From Vicingus serpentipes (GTDB taxonomy: Bacteria > Bacteroidota > Bacteroidia > Flavobacteriales_E > Vicingaceae), in contig NZ_VOOS01000003.1 of assembly GCF_007993035.1 (NCBI RefSeq), positions 399,501 through 463,500 on the forward strand: 64,000 bases of DNA, given 5' to 3'. Position numbers and translations under genes: made by a program. Position 1 is the first letter of the stretch, and each line of letters starts with the position of its first letter. This document shows, piece by piece, positions 52,253-61,338 of this stretch. The notes beneath the pieces are model-generated. The model saw nothing but the letters and a program-made list of their open reading frames with translations, did not search any database and was not told the origin of the DNA.

Positions 52253-52621
52253 ATGTTACACAATATTTTGTTATTTTTTAATATAGGAGGTGCCGAACTG
52301 TTTTTTATAGTATTGGTAATTGTTATGTTTTTTGGTTCCAAAAAGATACCTGAATTAGCACGTAGTTTGGGTAAAGGAATGAAGGAACTGAAAAATGCGA
52401 CTAACGATATTCAGCAAGAAATAAAAGATAGCACTAAAGATATTTCTAGAATAAAAGATTCTGTTAATGTTGAAAAGCAAGTTAAAGACTTGATTACTGA
52501 ATCTAAATCAGAGACTAAAGAAGTAATTCAAGAAAAAGAAGAAGAGACTCAACCTTCTTTGCCTAATACTGTTTCTAGAACTAGTCCTTATTCAAATCCT
52601 TCACCTACAAAAGAAAACTAA
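52253..52621 (+). CDS. tatA: TatA/TatB-like twin-arginine translocase subunit
   Basis: A 122-residue protein with a short start, one membrane segment (LLFFNIGGAELFFIVLVIVMFFGSKKIPELARSLG, with the Gly-Pro-type hinge near FFGSKKIP) and an amphipathic helix GKGMKELKNATNDIQQEIKD, then a long charged tail ending in a Pro/Ser/Thr-rich piece. This is the TatA/B fold, which helps export folded proteins. Start 52253 is preferred over the in-frame ATG at 52214, which would lie upstream of the -7 box. The tail is longer than in most TatA proteins, so TatB-like function is possible. No tatC is in the window. Confidence 0.83.
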   Translation: MLHNILLFFNIGGAELFFIVLVIVMFFGSKKIPELARSLGKGMKELKNATNDIQQEIKDSTKDISRIKDSVNVEKQVKDLITESKSETKEVIQEKEEETQPSLPNTVSRTSPYSNPSPTKEN

Positions 52622-52626
52622 TTTGC

Positions 52627-53556
52627 ATGGAATATTTGTGGTTAGTTTTAGGATTAATTGTATTGATTGTTGCAGGTGAGTTTTTAGTAAAAGGGGCAGT
52701 TGGTGTAGCTCTTAAATTTAATATTTCTACACTAGTTATAGGTATGACTATTGTTGCTTTTGGCACTTCAGCTCCAGAACTTTTGGTAAGTGTAAAAGCA
52801 GCAATAGAAGGTCATCCTGAAATTTCAATTGGAAATGTTTTAGGTTCAAATATTGCAAACCTTGCATTAGTGCTTGGATTAACCACAATTGTATTACCTA
52901 TAAATGTTCAGCGTTCAACTATTCGGTTAGACTGGCCAATTATGATGTTGGCAACCATTGCTTTTTCATTATTTATTATGAATGGAATTATTGATTGGTG
53001 GGAAGGTGTTTTATACATAATCGCTCTTATTGCATTTAATTTTTTTATGATTAAAAATTCAGCTAATAGTATTGAAGTTAATGACGAGGTAGAACAAGAA
53101 AAAAGCAATAAAAACTTTCTTAAAAATATTCTTTTTGTAGTAATTGGTGTTGTTGGTTTGGCTTTTGGCGCTAATTGGTTGTTAGATGGAGCTGTTCAAA
53201 TAGCCTTAAATTTTGGTGTTAGTGAGTATGTTATTGGTGCTACTATTGTCGCTTTTGGAACAAGTGTTCCTGAATTAGTTACTTCTTTAGTTGCTGCTTT
53301 TAAAAAGCAGACAGATATTTCTATAGGAAATTTAATAGGCTCTAATATATTTAATTTATTAGCTGTACTCGGTGTAACTTCAGTAGTTAAAGAAATTCCG
53401 GTTAGTTCACAAGTTCAAGGCCTAGATGTTTATTGGTTGCTTGGAATATCTTTTTTAATTTTTCCTTTAATGATTTTTAATAATCGTATTAATAGAATAA
53501 GTGGGTTAATTCTTGTAGTAAGTTATATTGCTTATATTTATTTTGCTCTTAAATAG
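52627..53556 (+). CDS. calcium/sodium antiporter (CaCA family, YrbG-like)
   Basis: A 309-residue, 10-segment inner-membrane exchanger made of two inverted halves. Each half has the alpha-repeat: FGTSAPELLVSVKAAIEG followed by ISIGNVLGSNIANLALVLG, and FGTSVPELVTSLVAAFKK followed by ISIGNLIGSNIFNLLAVLG. The Glu in each PEL and the SN pair form the ion site. It starts six bases after the TatA-like gene and likely shares its mRNA. It should export calcium in exchange for Na+ or protons. Confidence 0.94.
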   Translation: MEYLWLVLGLIVLIVAGEFLVKGAVGVALKFNISTLVIGMTIVAFGTSAPELLVSVKAAIEGHPEISIGNVLGSNIANLALVLGLTTIVLPINVQRSTIRLDWPIMMLATIAFSLFIMNGIIDWWEGVLYIIALIAFNFFMIKNSANSIEVNDEVEQEKSNKNFLKNILFVVIGVVGLAFGANWLLDGAVQIALNFGVSEYVIGATIVAFGTSVPELVTSLVAAFKKQTDISIGNLIGSNIFNLLAVLGVTSVVKEIPVSSQVQGLDVYWLLGISFLIFPLMIFNNRINRISGLILVVSYIAYIYFALK

Positions 53557-53621
53557 AATTAAGTTAACTTGTATTTTCTTGGTTTAATAGTTAAATTCGG
53601 AACTAATAAAATTTACTTTTT

Positions 53622-56003
53622 TTGAAACATTTTCTTTTCATATTATTTTCTTTTATAATGTTTGGTTTGTTAGCTCAACAGCCTTCAGATAATATTAATC
53701 TAAAGAAAATAAAAAAGGACTATCTAGAGGGATTAATCAATAAAAAAGTAAATGATATTAGGGTTTCTAAATCTTTAAAACCCTTAAAAAATGACGAAAT
53801 TCTTAAATTAACAGCAGCTGACCAATCTGATTATATTTTAAAATCGGGGAAAATAGCTCATGACCAGCCAAATAAAAAGAAAGCTACACCTTTTGATAGA
53901 GTACTTTTTTATGAAGGTATGCATAGTGAAGTTGGTGAAAATTGTATGCAAACAATGCTTGGAGCAAAAGTTAAAGTTGCAGGACAAAGTAAGCGAGTAA
54001 CTCTTAAATCTTATGATAATGTAGCTGAAGCAATTGTGTCTGCATGGATAGCTGCTAAAGAGAGCCCAGAGGTAATTTTTAATCAAAACTACTACAATGT
54101 AGGTACTTCAATAAGTGTAGATGTTAAAACTAAAAAAATAATTGCAACTCAAGTTTATGGTTCTGAACCTTTTATTTTGCCAGCAGATGAAAAAGCAGTA
54201 AAAGATGATTATAAAATTCAACCATACAACCGTGAAAAATGTGCTGATTTGGATAAAAATTTTCCTTATCTACCTGAGTTAATGTCTGATAATATATACT
54301 TTAAAAATGGTGAAATTTATTTTTATTTCCATGATTTAGAATTGTTTAAAGCAATTATGAAATCTTCTAATGATGCAATTGCCTTAGATGTAATTTCTCG
54401 TGACCAATATAAATGTGAAACTGGTAATCGATATTATCCATCTAAAATTCATAAAGGTGTTTTATTACCTCCAATATCTAAAGGACAATTATTAAGCAAA
54501 AATGAATTGAAAGATGAAGGGGAAGTTGAGGTTTCTCTAGGACCTATACCTGCATTTGTAGACACGAATAATGTTGAGTTTACACTTTTAATTATACAAG
54601 CTAATTGCCTTTGTCAAACAATTGTATATAATAGTTTAGGAGGTGAAAATTTACGTTCGCTTGATTTAGGGTTTTTAGTTGATACACTTTCTGTAAGTAA
54701 TCAAGCAGACTCTATTCTTAATCAATTAACCTTTACCGTTCCTTTTGAACGAAATAAATCTGAATACAAAAATGAAGATATAAAGCCATTCCTAGATTCA
54801 ATTAGTTTAAATCGTTATGATTTAAAAAAGATAGAAATTGTAGCTTATTCATCTATTGAAGGGAGTGAAAAAGAGAATAAGATTTTACAAAATAAACGAG
54901 CAAATAGTATCCTTAAAGCAATTAAAAATTATAAGATACAAGATGTAGAAACAAAAATTACAACTCAAGAAAATTGGGAAGGATTCTATAATTCCTTAAA
55001 AGGCTCACCTTACGAAGAAGAATTGTTGAAATTAAGTAAAGAAGAGATTAAAAAAATAGTAAACTCTGATACGCTGACTTATAATTTAGAGCCTTATTTA
55101 GAAGATCAACGTAAAGCTAAAATTTACCTCACAGTGGAAAAGATATTTATGGATTCGGCTTTGTATAACGTCTTAATTCCACGGTTTCAAAAATCTATAA
55201 AGACTAAAGATTTTGCTAAAGCAAGGGTTTATCAATCATTATTGTTTAATGGTGTTAAAAAAGGTAAAGTAAATATTGAAGATGTTCTTAAAATTAAAAT
55301 TCCTCATATTAAAGAAAATGTTGTTTTAAACAATAATCAAATTGCCTTTAGATGGTATTACACTAAAGTAGAAAATAGGGATAGTTTAAATAAATACTTG
55401 TTAAGAGATATAGAAACTCAATTGATTGTTGATCCTTCTAATACTTTTTTGAAGTATAATAAAACACTTTTAAAATTATTGTTATGGTCAGAAAAGTATG
55501 GCAGAGTTTCAGACCCAAAATATTTATTAAAAGATATCAAATCACTTTACAATACTGATATAGAGTCTTATAAGGTTCATCAATTACTATTGAATTTCCA
55601 TATTATTTCTGCTGACTTTTACTATGAAACCAAAAAATTTAAAGAAAGGGATAAAGCGCTAACAGAAGTAAAAAAGATATTATTACAGTCTCAATTAAAT
55701 CGAGATCAAGTGCTTAAAATAGTTAATTATTTTACTTTCCAAATGAGAATTGATTGGGCCATAGAGTTAATGAAACCTTGGGCAGAACGTGCAAAAATTG
55801 ATGAAGATTTTTTATTTACATTTTTAACGGTTGCTATTTATAATAAAGAGCTGGTTACGGTTGAGGAATACGAAAATTTTATGCTACGAGCTAAAGACAT
55901 GAATCAAAAACGTTTTTGTGAATTGTTTGGCTACCCAAATATGAGTTTTCAGATGTTGAATGATTTATCTGTTAAAAAAATATATTGCAACACATGTAAT
56001 TAA
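53622..56003 (+). CDS. CAP-domain protein with C-terminal OmpA-like domain
   Basis: A 793-residue exported protein. A signal peptide (KHFLFILFSFIMFGLLAQQ) leads to a CAP/SCP domain (about 35-190), with NKKVNDIRVSKSLKPL, AHDQPNKKKATPFDRV and NYYNVGTSISVDV. A middle part of unknown fold (about 200-365) follows, then an OmpA-like domain (about 368-505) with FTVPFERNKSEYKNEDI and ENKILQNKRANSILKAI, then a helical tail. In the OmpA-like part the usual peptidoglycan-binding Asp is not evident, so cell-wall binding is doubtful. The start is TTG at 53622; without it the signal peptide would be lost, and in-frame TAA lies upstream. The next gene overlaps its stop by one base. Confidence 0.8.
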   Translation: MKHFLFILFSFIMFGLLAQQPSDNINLKKIKKDYLEGLINKKVNDIRVSKSLKPLKNDEILKLTAADQSDYILKSGKIAHDQPNKKKATPFDRVLFYEGMHSEVGENCMQTMLGAKVKVAGQSKRVTLKSYDNVAEAIVSAWIAAKESPEVIFNQNYYNVGTSISVDVKTKKIIATQVYGSEPFILPADEKAVKDDYKIQPYNREKCADLDKNFPYLPELMSDNIYFKNGEIYFYFHDLELFKAIMKSSNDAIALDVISRDQYKCETGNRYYPSKIHKGVLLPPISKGQLLSKNELKDEGEVEVSLGPIPAFVDTNNVEFTLLIIQANCLCQTIVYNSLGGENLRSLDLGFLVDTLSVSNQADSILNQLTFTVPFERNKSEYKNEDIKPFLDSISLNRYDLKKIEIVAYSSIEGSEKENKILQNKRANSILKAIKNYKIQDVETKITTQENWEGFYNSLKGSPYEEELLKLSKEEIKKIVNSDTLTYNLEPYLEDQRKAKIYLTVEKIFMDSALYNVLIPRFQKSIKTKDFAKARVYQSLLFNGVKKGKVNIEDVLKIKIPHIKENVVLNNNQIAFRWYYTKVENRDSLNKYLLRDIETQLIVDPSNTFLKYNKTLLKLLLWSEKYGRVSDPKYLLKDIKSLYNTDIESYKVHQLLLNFHIISADFYYETKKFKERDKALTEVKKILLQSQLNRDQVLKIVNYFTFQMRIDWAIELMKPWAERAKIDEDFLFTFLTVAIYNKELVTVEEYENFMLRAKDMNQKRFCELFGYPNMSFQMLNDLSVKKIYCNTCN

Positions 56004-57274
56004 TGAAATTCGTAAAAAACGATAAAAAAGTAATTAATGCTTGGACTTTTTACGATTGGGCTAACTCAGTATATCCATTAGTTATAACCTCTGCGATATT
56101 CCCAATTTTTTATGAGAATGTAGTTTCTGAACAGGTTAGTTTTTTTGGATATAACCTAGTTAATACCGAGTTGTATTCATATGTAGTTTCACTTTCATTT
56201 ATAATTGTAGCATTAATTTCACCAATTTTATCAGGTATTGCTGATTATTCAGGGAAGAAAAAAGCCTTTTTGAAATTCTTTTGTTACTTGGGTGCTTCAT
56301 CATGCATGAGTCTATATTTTTTCAATGCTGATTATATTGAATTAAGTATGGTTTCTGTTTTATTGGCTAGTGTTGGCTTTTGGGGGAGTTTAGTTTTTTA
56401 TAATGCTTATTTACCTGAAATTGCAACCCCTGATTTACATGATAAGATTAGCGCTAAAGGATTTTCAAGAGGTTATATTGGGAGTTCTATCTTATTAATT
56501 ATTTGTTTGGTTTTAATACAAGTATTAGATGTTAATGCTAAGTATTCATTTGTTTTAACTGGATTATGGTGGATAGGTTTTAGTCAGATAACCTATGCGA
56601 GATTACCTAATAACATATATGGTCATAAACCTAGAGGTAATATATTATTTAAGGGCTATCGAGAACTTATAGTAGTTTGGATACAATTGAAAGATAATAT
56701 TAGTTTAACGAGATACTTATCGGCATTTTTCATTTACAGTATGGGGGTTCAAACTGTAATGATTATGGCTATATTTTTTGGTACAAAAGAAATTGCATGG
56801 GATGATGAAGCATCAAAAACAACAGGCCTCATTATAAGTGTTTTAATTATTCAATTTATTGCTATTCCTGGAGCTTATTTAATGGCTTATTTATCTGGTA
56901 AAATTGGAAACATAAAGGTAATAGCAATAAATATTTTTATTTGGATTGGTATCTGTATTGCTGCTTATAGTTTTGTATCTCAACCTATTCATTTTTATTT
57001 TATCGCAGCTGTAGTTGGTTTTGTCATGGGAGGTATTCAATCATTATCTCGTTCAACTTATTCTAAATTATTACCTAAAACTGAAGATCATACTTCTTTT
57101 TTTAGTTTTTACGATGTGTCTGAAAAAATTGCAATCGTTTTAGGAACTTTTGCATATGGATTTATTGAAGGTCTAACAGGAGATATGAGACAATCTATTT
57201 TAGCTATAGTATTGTTTTTTATTGTTGGTTTTTTAATGTTACTTAGAATTCCTAAAAGCAAAGCTTTAAACTAA
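56003..57274 (+). CDS. MFS transporter, UMF1 / Atg22-like
   Basis: A 423-residue, 12-segment membrane protein with INAWTFYDWANSVYPLVITS at the start (the UMF1-family signature), ISPILSGIADYSGKKKAFLKFF, FYNAYLPEIATPDLHDKISAKGFSRGYIGS and GFVMGGIQSLSRSTYSKLLPKTEDHTSFFSFYDVSEK. This is the group related to the yeast vacuolar effluxer Atg22, and the substrate in bacteria is unknown. It starts on the last base of the CAP-protein stop codon, so the two are translationally coupled. Confidence 0.88.
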   Translation: MKFVKNDKKVINAWTFYDWANSVYPLVITSAIFPIFYENVVSEQVSFFGYNLVNTELYSYVVSLSFIIVALISPILSGIADYSGKKKAFLKFFCYLGASSCMSLYFFNADYIELSMVSVLLASVGFWGSLVFYNAYLPEIATPDLHDKISAKGFSRGYIGSSILLIICLVLIQVLDVNAKYSFVLTGLWWIGFSQITYARLPNNIYGHKPRGNILFKGYRELIVVWIQLKDNISLTRYLSAFFIYSMGVQTVMIMAIFFGTKEIAWDDEASKTTGLIISVLIIQFIAIPGAYLMAYLSGKIGNIKVIAINIFIWIGICIAAYSFVSQPIHFYFIAAVVGFVMGGIQSLSRSTYSKLLPKTEDHTSFFSFYDVSEKIAIVLGTFAYGFIEGLTGDMRQSILAIVLFFIVGFLMLLRIPKSKALN

Positions 57275-57305
57275 ATAATTTTTAACTTCGCTAAAAAAAA
57301 ACGAT

Positions 57306-58532
57306 TTGGAAAATAATAATAATATTTACGACATTACTATTGTTGGAGGAGGTATAGTAGGAGCCGCAACAGCTTATAAGCTTCAAATTAAATATCCTAA
57401 TCTCAAAATAATCTTAATAGAGAAGGAGCCACATTTAGCTGAGCATCAGACTGGAAATAATTCTGGGGTAATTCATTCAGGGTTGTATTATAAACCTGGC
57501 TCAGCAAAAGCTAAAACATGTGTAGACGGACGTAAACAACTTGTAAAATTTGCACAAGAATATAATATTAAGCATGAAGTCTGTGGTAAAGTTGTAGCAG
57601 CTGTAGATGAATCTGAAACGGAATTTTTAAATAAAATATTTGAAAATGGTATAGCAAACAATACCGAAGGAATTGAAAAAATTAATGCTGATCAATTAAA
57701 AGAAATTGAGCCTTATGTGAAAAGTATTGGAGGAATTTGGGTTCCTTGTACAGGGATCATAGATTTTAGAGGTACTACAGAAAAATTTGCTGAATTATTA
57801 TTAGCTAAACAATCAAATAGTAAAGTTGTTCTTGGCGAAGAAGTTTTAGACTATGTTAACAAAGGAGAATTTACAGAAGTAATTACTTCAAAAAATAAAT
57901 ATCAAACAAAATACATGATTTTTTGTGGTGGATTACAAGCTGATCGACTTGCCAAAAAAGATGGTGTAAAATTAAAGGAAAAAGTAGTTGGCTTTAGAGG
58001 CGATTATTATGATTTAACCGATCAAGCAAAGCATAAAGTAAAGAATTTGATTTATCCTGTTCCTAATCCAGCTTTTCCATTCTTAGGAGTTCATTTTACT
58101 AGAATGGTAAATGGAGATATTGAATGTGGGCCAAATGCTGTGTTTACTTTTAAAAGAGAGGGTTATGGTAAAACAGATTTTGATTTAAAAGATACAATAG
58201 ATGCTTTATCTTACAAAGGTACTTGGAATCTTCTCTTAAATAATTTTGGATTTGCTTATAACGAATATAGAAGAGCTTTTTCTAAGAAGTTATTTTTACA
58301 AACCTTGCAACGCTTAATCCCTTCGCTTACAATGGATGATATTAAACCTGGAAGAGCTGGTGTTAGAGCAATGTTATTGAATGAACAAGGAGATACAAAA
58401 GATGATTTTAGAATTGAATACAAGGATAAAAGTATTCATGTTTTAAATGCACCATCACCTGCAGCAACAGCTTGTATGGCTATTGGAGATCAAATTGCTG
58501 AAATGGCAAAAACACATTTCCACTTAAATTAG
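57306..58532 (+). CDS. lhgO: L-2-hydroxyglutarate oxidase / dehydrogenase
   Basis: A 408-residue FAD enzyme that oxidises L-2-hydroxyglutarate to 2-oxoglutarate and passes electrons on, probably at the membrane. It has YDITIVGGGIVGAATAYKL (FAD loop), LIEKEPHLAEHQTGNNSGVIHSGLYYKPGSAKAKTC, VVGFRGDYYDL, NLIYPVPNPAFPFLGVHFTRM and GRAGVRAMLLNE, in the order of LhgO. It begins with TTG at 57306, five codons before the FAD loop; an in-frame TAA is upstream and there is no ATG. It may remove the product of malate or lactate dehydrogenase side reactions. Confidence 0.9.
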   Translation: MENNNNIYDITIVGGGIVGAATAYKLQIKYPNLKIILIEKEPHLAEHQTGNNSGVIHSGLYYKPGSAKAKTCVDGRKQLVKFAQEYNIKHEVCGKVVAAVDESETEFLNKIFENGIANNTEGIEKINADQLKEIEPYVKSIGGIWVPCTGIIDFRGTTEKFAELLLAKQSNSKVVLGEEVLDYVNKGEFTEVITSKNKYQTKYMIFCGGLQADRLAKKDGVKLKEKVVGFRGDYYDLTDQAKHKVKNLIYPVPNPAFPFLGVHFTRMVNGDIECGPNAVFTFKREGYGKTDFDLKDTIDALSYKGTWNLLLNNFGFAYNEYRRAFSKKLFLQTLQRLIPSLTMDDIKPGRAGVRAMLLNEQGDTKDDFRIEYKDKSIHVLNAPSPAATACMAIGDQIAEMAKTHFHLN

Positions 58533-58536
58533 ATTT

Positions 58537-58773
58537 ATGGATTATTTTTCAACTACTGAAATAATAGGTTACTTAGCATCGTTACTAGTACTTGTTTCTT
58601 TTTTAATGCGAAATGTAAATAAGCTTAGAATATTAAACACGATAGGGTGTATGGTGTTTATAGTTTATGGAATTCTTTTAGGATGGTCAATTCCGATTAT
58701 TATAACCAATGCAGCCATTGTTTTAATAAACGGATACTATTTACTTAAAAGAAATAAAGTTATTATTGAGTAA
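58537..58773 (+). CDS. small three-helix membrane protein (YgjV/SWEET-like), unknown role
   Basis: A 78-residue protein with three predicted helices: IIGYLASLLVLVSFLM, LRILNTIGCMVFIVYGILLG and PIIITNAAIVLINGYYLL. The pattern of a helix pair with IGCMVFIVYG and N-x-x-I-V-L-I-N is like the small proteins related to YgjV or half-SWEET transporters. It starts four bases after lhgO, so it may be in the same operon. It overlaps the next convergent gene by 11 bases. Confidence 0.65.
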   Translation: MDYFSTTEIIGYLASLLVLVSFLMRNVNKLRILNTIGCMVFIVYGILLGWSIPIIITNAAIVLINGYYLLKRNKVIIE

Positions 58774-59305
58774 CTTGGTATTTATCTTTAAATCCTGTCC
58801 AATTCCAAATAAAACAATCAATTGCATCATCTAATCGTTTTAAAAACATAGGATTTGGACTTTTCATGTTTTTAAAATATTCATCTTGAAATTGGTTCAA
58901 TTCATATTTTCCAAAAATAGCTTTTGAAATACCATAAACTGTATTTTTAGATGGTAGGTTAACTTTAGCAATATAATTTTGATAATCTTTAATCAATCCT
59001 TCTAATCTTTCTTTTTCTACGCCAAATACTTTGGCTAATTGTGAATAAATTAAATCTAACATTCTGTCATCCTGGCAATTATTAAATTGTTCTGGGATAA
59101 ATTGAAGATTAGCAGCTATTATTATTAATAAGAATTTTTCAGAATTATTTTCAGAAATATTTGGACAAGCAACAAATTCAGGGGAATCATTAATTATTCC
59201 AGCAATTTCTGGAAATCCTTTTTCAATCGTATCTAAAAGGTTATTTATGAAAATATTTGAAGCAGTTTCTTCTTTAATTTTTTTCTTACCAAAGATTGTA
59301 AACAT
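58763..59305 (-). CDS. unrecognised 180-residue cytoplasmic protein
   Basis: I do not recognise this protein. There is no signal peptide or membrane helix. It begins basic (FGKKKIKEE) and then is mostly helical and acidic, with LLDTIEKGFPEIAGIINDSPEF, KFLLIIIAANLQFIPEQF and AIDCFIWNWTGFKDKY at the end. A -7 box lies 26 bases upstream, which supports it as a real gene. The stop codon overlaps the convergent small membrane gene by 11 bases. Confidence 0.6.
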   Translation of the reverse strand: MFTIFGKKKIKEETASNIFINNLLDTIEKGFPEIAGIINDSPEFVACPNISENNSEKFLLIIIAANLQFIPEQFNNCQDDRMLDLIYSQLAKVFGVEKERLEGLIKDYQNYIAKVNLPSKNTVYGISKAIFGKYELNQFQDEYFKNMKSPNPMFLKRLDDAIDCFIWNWTGFKDKYQVTQ

Positions 59306-59330
59306 AAGCTACTTAATTTAACAGTTAATA

Positions 59331-59338
59331 CAAATTTA
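59331..59338 (-). promoter_or_regulatory. -7 box of the gene at 59305
   Basis: TAAATTTG on the minus strand, 25 bases before the ATG at 59305. No fitting -33 TTG. Confidence 0.35.
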
Positions 59339-59372
59339 AAATATAGAGGATGTTATATTAACCTAACTAAAT

Positions 59373-59447
59373 ATGCTTTTCAACAAAGTTATTAACCATT
59401 TTGTCGATTTTGTTAATAAACTGAATAAAGAAGATAAATTAGTGTAA
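59373..59447 (+). other. possible 24-codon small ORF, doubtful
   Basis: The 193-base gap 59306-59498 holds an ATG-started frame of 24 codons (MLFNKVINHFVDFVNKLNKEDKLV, an amphipathic pattern) that ends right at the strong terminator. No promoter or ribosome site is clear. It could be chance in A/T-rich DNA. Confidence 0.2.
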
Positions 59448-59484
59448 AAAAATAAAAGCTCCATTTAGGAGCTTTTATTTTTTT
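59446..59484. terminator. bidirectional intrinsic terminator
   Basis: A perfect inverted repeat, AATAAAAGCTCC (59451-59462) with GGAGCTTTTATT (59468-59479), 5-base loop, flanked by an A-run on the left and a T-run on the right. It closes the minus-strand gene 59499-59945 and would stop plus-strand transcripts too. Confidence 0.85.
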
Positions 59485-59498
59485 TAATAGTTAGTTTT

Positions 59499-59945
59499 TT
59501 ATTTTTTGAAAATATACCTAGTAATAAAAATACCTTGACCATCTCCTTTTCCAGCATCACTTTCAACACCACTAACAACGGTAAATAATTCCCATCCTTC
59601 TTTAGCTAAAGAATTAAGCATAGAAGTTGCTAGAGCGTCATTTGAAGCTACATTTTGGAAGTTAATTCCGGCCATACTAAAAAAGTTTAACATTTTTGTT
59701 TCGGAAAACTTATCAACTTTTGCGTCACCACGTTTTACATCTCCTTGTTCACTTTTTTTACCATCTGTTCTTTCTGTAGTAAATTGTTCATAATCTATTT
59801 CTGTTCCATTTTCAATAATTCTAGAACGTCCTATCCCACCAGGAACAATAGATTCAATAGTTGTAATAATTTTAAATTGTGCCTGAGCATTTACTTCACA
59901 AATTACACTACCTAAAAGGAAAGCTGCAATAATTAATTTTTTCAT
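59499..59945 (-). CDS. secreted protein with DUF4177-like end
   Basis: A 148-residue protein with a signal peptide (MKKLIIAAFLLGSVICEVNAQ) and a soluble part of FKIITTIESIVPGG, a charged middle (RTDGKKSEQGDVKRGDAKVD), and LNSLAKEGWELFTVVSG with FITRYIFKK at the end. The last two blocks resemble DUF4177-type proteins. The function is unknown. No perfect -7 box was found, though TATTTTG occurs upstream. A strong terminator follows. Confidence 0.65.
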   Translation of the reverse strand: MKKLIIAAFLLGSVICEVNAQAQFKIITTIESIVPGGIGRSRIIENGTEIDYEQFTTERTDGKKSEQGDVKRGDAKVDKFSETKMLNFFSMAGINFQNVASNDALATSMLNSLAKEGWELFTVVSGVESDAGKGDGQGIFITRYIFKK

Positions 59946-59997
59946 TTGGTTTGGTTTTAATTAATAATCACAACAAAATACAAATATTATACCGTAA

Positions 59998-61215
59998 TTA
60001 AACTAAAACTTTGTTTTTTATAGTAGATCCTTCGTAAACGTTTAGGGCATGTCTTAAACATTCTATTGCCTTTTTTAAAGAGTCAACATTTAAAACATAT
60101 GCAAGTCTAACTTCTTTTTCCCCTAAACCTTTTGTGGCATAAAAACCTGCAGCAGGAGCCAACATTACAGTTTGGTTGTTGTATTCAAATTCTTCTAATA
60201 ACCATTGGCAGAATTTCTCAGCATTATCTACTGGTAATTCAGCTACAGCATAGAATGCACCACCAGGATTCGGACATTTCACACCTTCAATTGAATTTAA
60301 TCCTTCAATTAAGACATCTCTTCTGTTTACATATTCGTTGATAACATTGTCAAAATAACTTTGAGGTGTATTTAATGCAGCTTCACCAGCAATTTGCCCC
60401 ATAGTTGGGGGGCTTAATCTTGCTTGAGCATATTTTAGAGCAACAGCAAGTAATTCTTTATTCTTAGTAAGAAATGCACCAATTCTAGCTCCACACATAC
60501 TGTAGCGCTTAGAAACTGAATCAATAACTATTGAATTATTTTCAATTCCAGTTAAATTAAAAACTGAATGATGAGTTTTACCATCGTAACAAAATTCTCT
60601 ATAAACTTCATCTGATATTAAATAAAGATCATGTTTTTTAACAATATCTCTGAGTGTTTCTAGTTCTTCTTTTGAGTACAAGTAGCCAGTAGGGTTTCCA
60701 GGGTTACAAATTAAAATTGCTTTTGTTTTAGGTGTTATTAATTTTTCAAAATCAGCAATAGGAGGTAAAGCAAATCCATTATCAATGTTAGATGTTACAG
60801 GCACAACTTTAACTCCAGCAGTTTTTGAAAAACCATTGTAATTTGCATAAAAAGGTTCAGGAATGATAACTTCATCCCCTTCATTCATACAAGAATAAAA
60901 AGCAAATAATAACGCTTCTGATCCACCAGTAGTAACTAATATATTATCTGTAGTAACGTTAAAATTTAACTTATTGTAATATTCAGCTAAACCAGTTCTG
61001 TAACCAATACCACCTGCAGAATGACTATATTCTATTACTTTTCTATCTATAATACGTAAAGCATCTATAGCAACTTGAGGTGTTTCAATATCTGGTTGGC
61101 CAATATTTAAATGGTAAACAACTCTTCCTTTGTTGTTAGCAATTTCTGCATATGGTACCAATTTACGTATTGGTGATTCAGGCATTTCATTGCCTCTATT
61201 AGATGTATGTGGCAT
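59998..61215 (-). CDS. aspartate-type aminotransferase (class I/II, PLP)
   Basis: A 405-residue PLP enzyme with RKLVPYAEIANNKGRVVYHLNIGQPDIETP, VTTGGSEALLFAFYSCMNEGDEVI, ILICNPGNPTGYLYSKEEL, SDEVYREFCYDGK and VIDSVSKRYSMCGARIGAF (Schiff-base Lys), and an Arg near the end (KEVRLAYVL) that binds the substrate carboxylate. It probably moves the amino group between aspartate or another amino acid and 2-oxoglutarate. The start ATG 61215 gives the N-terminus usual in Bacteroidota (MPHTSNRGNEMPESPIRKL). A candidate -7 box is 24 bases upstream. Confidence 0.9.
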   Translation of the reverse strand: MPHTSNRGNEMPESPIRKLVPYAEIANNKGRVVYHLNIGQPDIETPQVAIDALRIIDRKVIEYSHSAGGIGYRTGLAEYYNKLNFNVTTDNILVTTGGSEALLFAFYSCMNEGDEVIIPEPFYANYNGFSKTAGVKVVPVTSNIDNGFALPPIADFEKLITPKTKAILICNPGNPTGYLYSKEELETLRDIVKKHDLYLISDEVYREFCYDGKTHHSVFNLTGIENNSIVIDSVSKRYSMCGARIGAFLTKNKELLAVALKYAQARLSPPTMGQIAGEAALNTPQSYFDNVINEYVNRRDVLIEGLNSIEGVKCPNPGGAFYAVAELPVDNAEKFCQWLLEEFEYNNQTVMLAPAAGFYATKGLGEKEVRLAYVLNVDSLKKAIECLRHALNVYEGSTIKNKVLV

Positions 61216-61238
61216 ATTTTTAATTGAAAAATTCTCGC

Positions 61239-61246
61239 CAAAATTA
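61239..61246 (-). promoter_or_regulatory. -7 box of the aminotransferase gene
   Basis: TAATTTTG on the minus strand, 23 bases before ATG 61215, in the divergent 123-base gap with the gene at 61339. No fitting -33 TTG. Confidence 0.4.
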
Positions 61247-61338
61247 CTAAGAACTTTTCTAAATAAGAGTTAGTTGTTATGATGAATGATGAATGAATGG
61301 AAAAATAGTTTAAATTTAGAATACCTAATAGATTAAAT

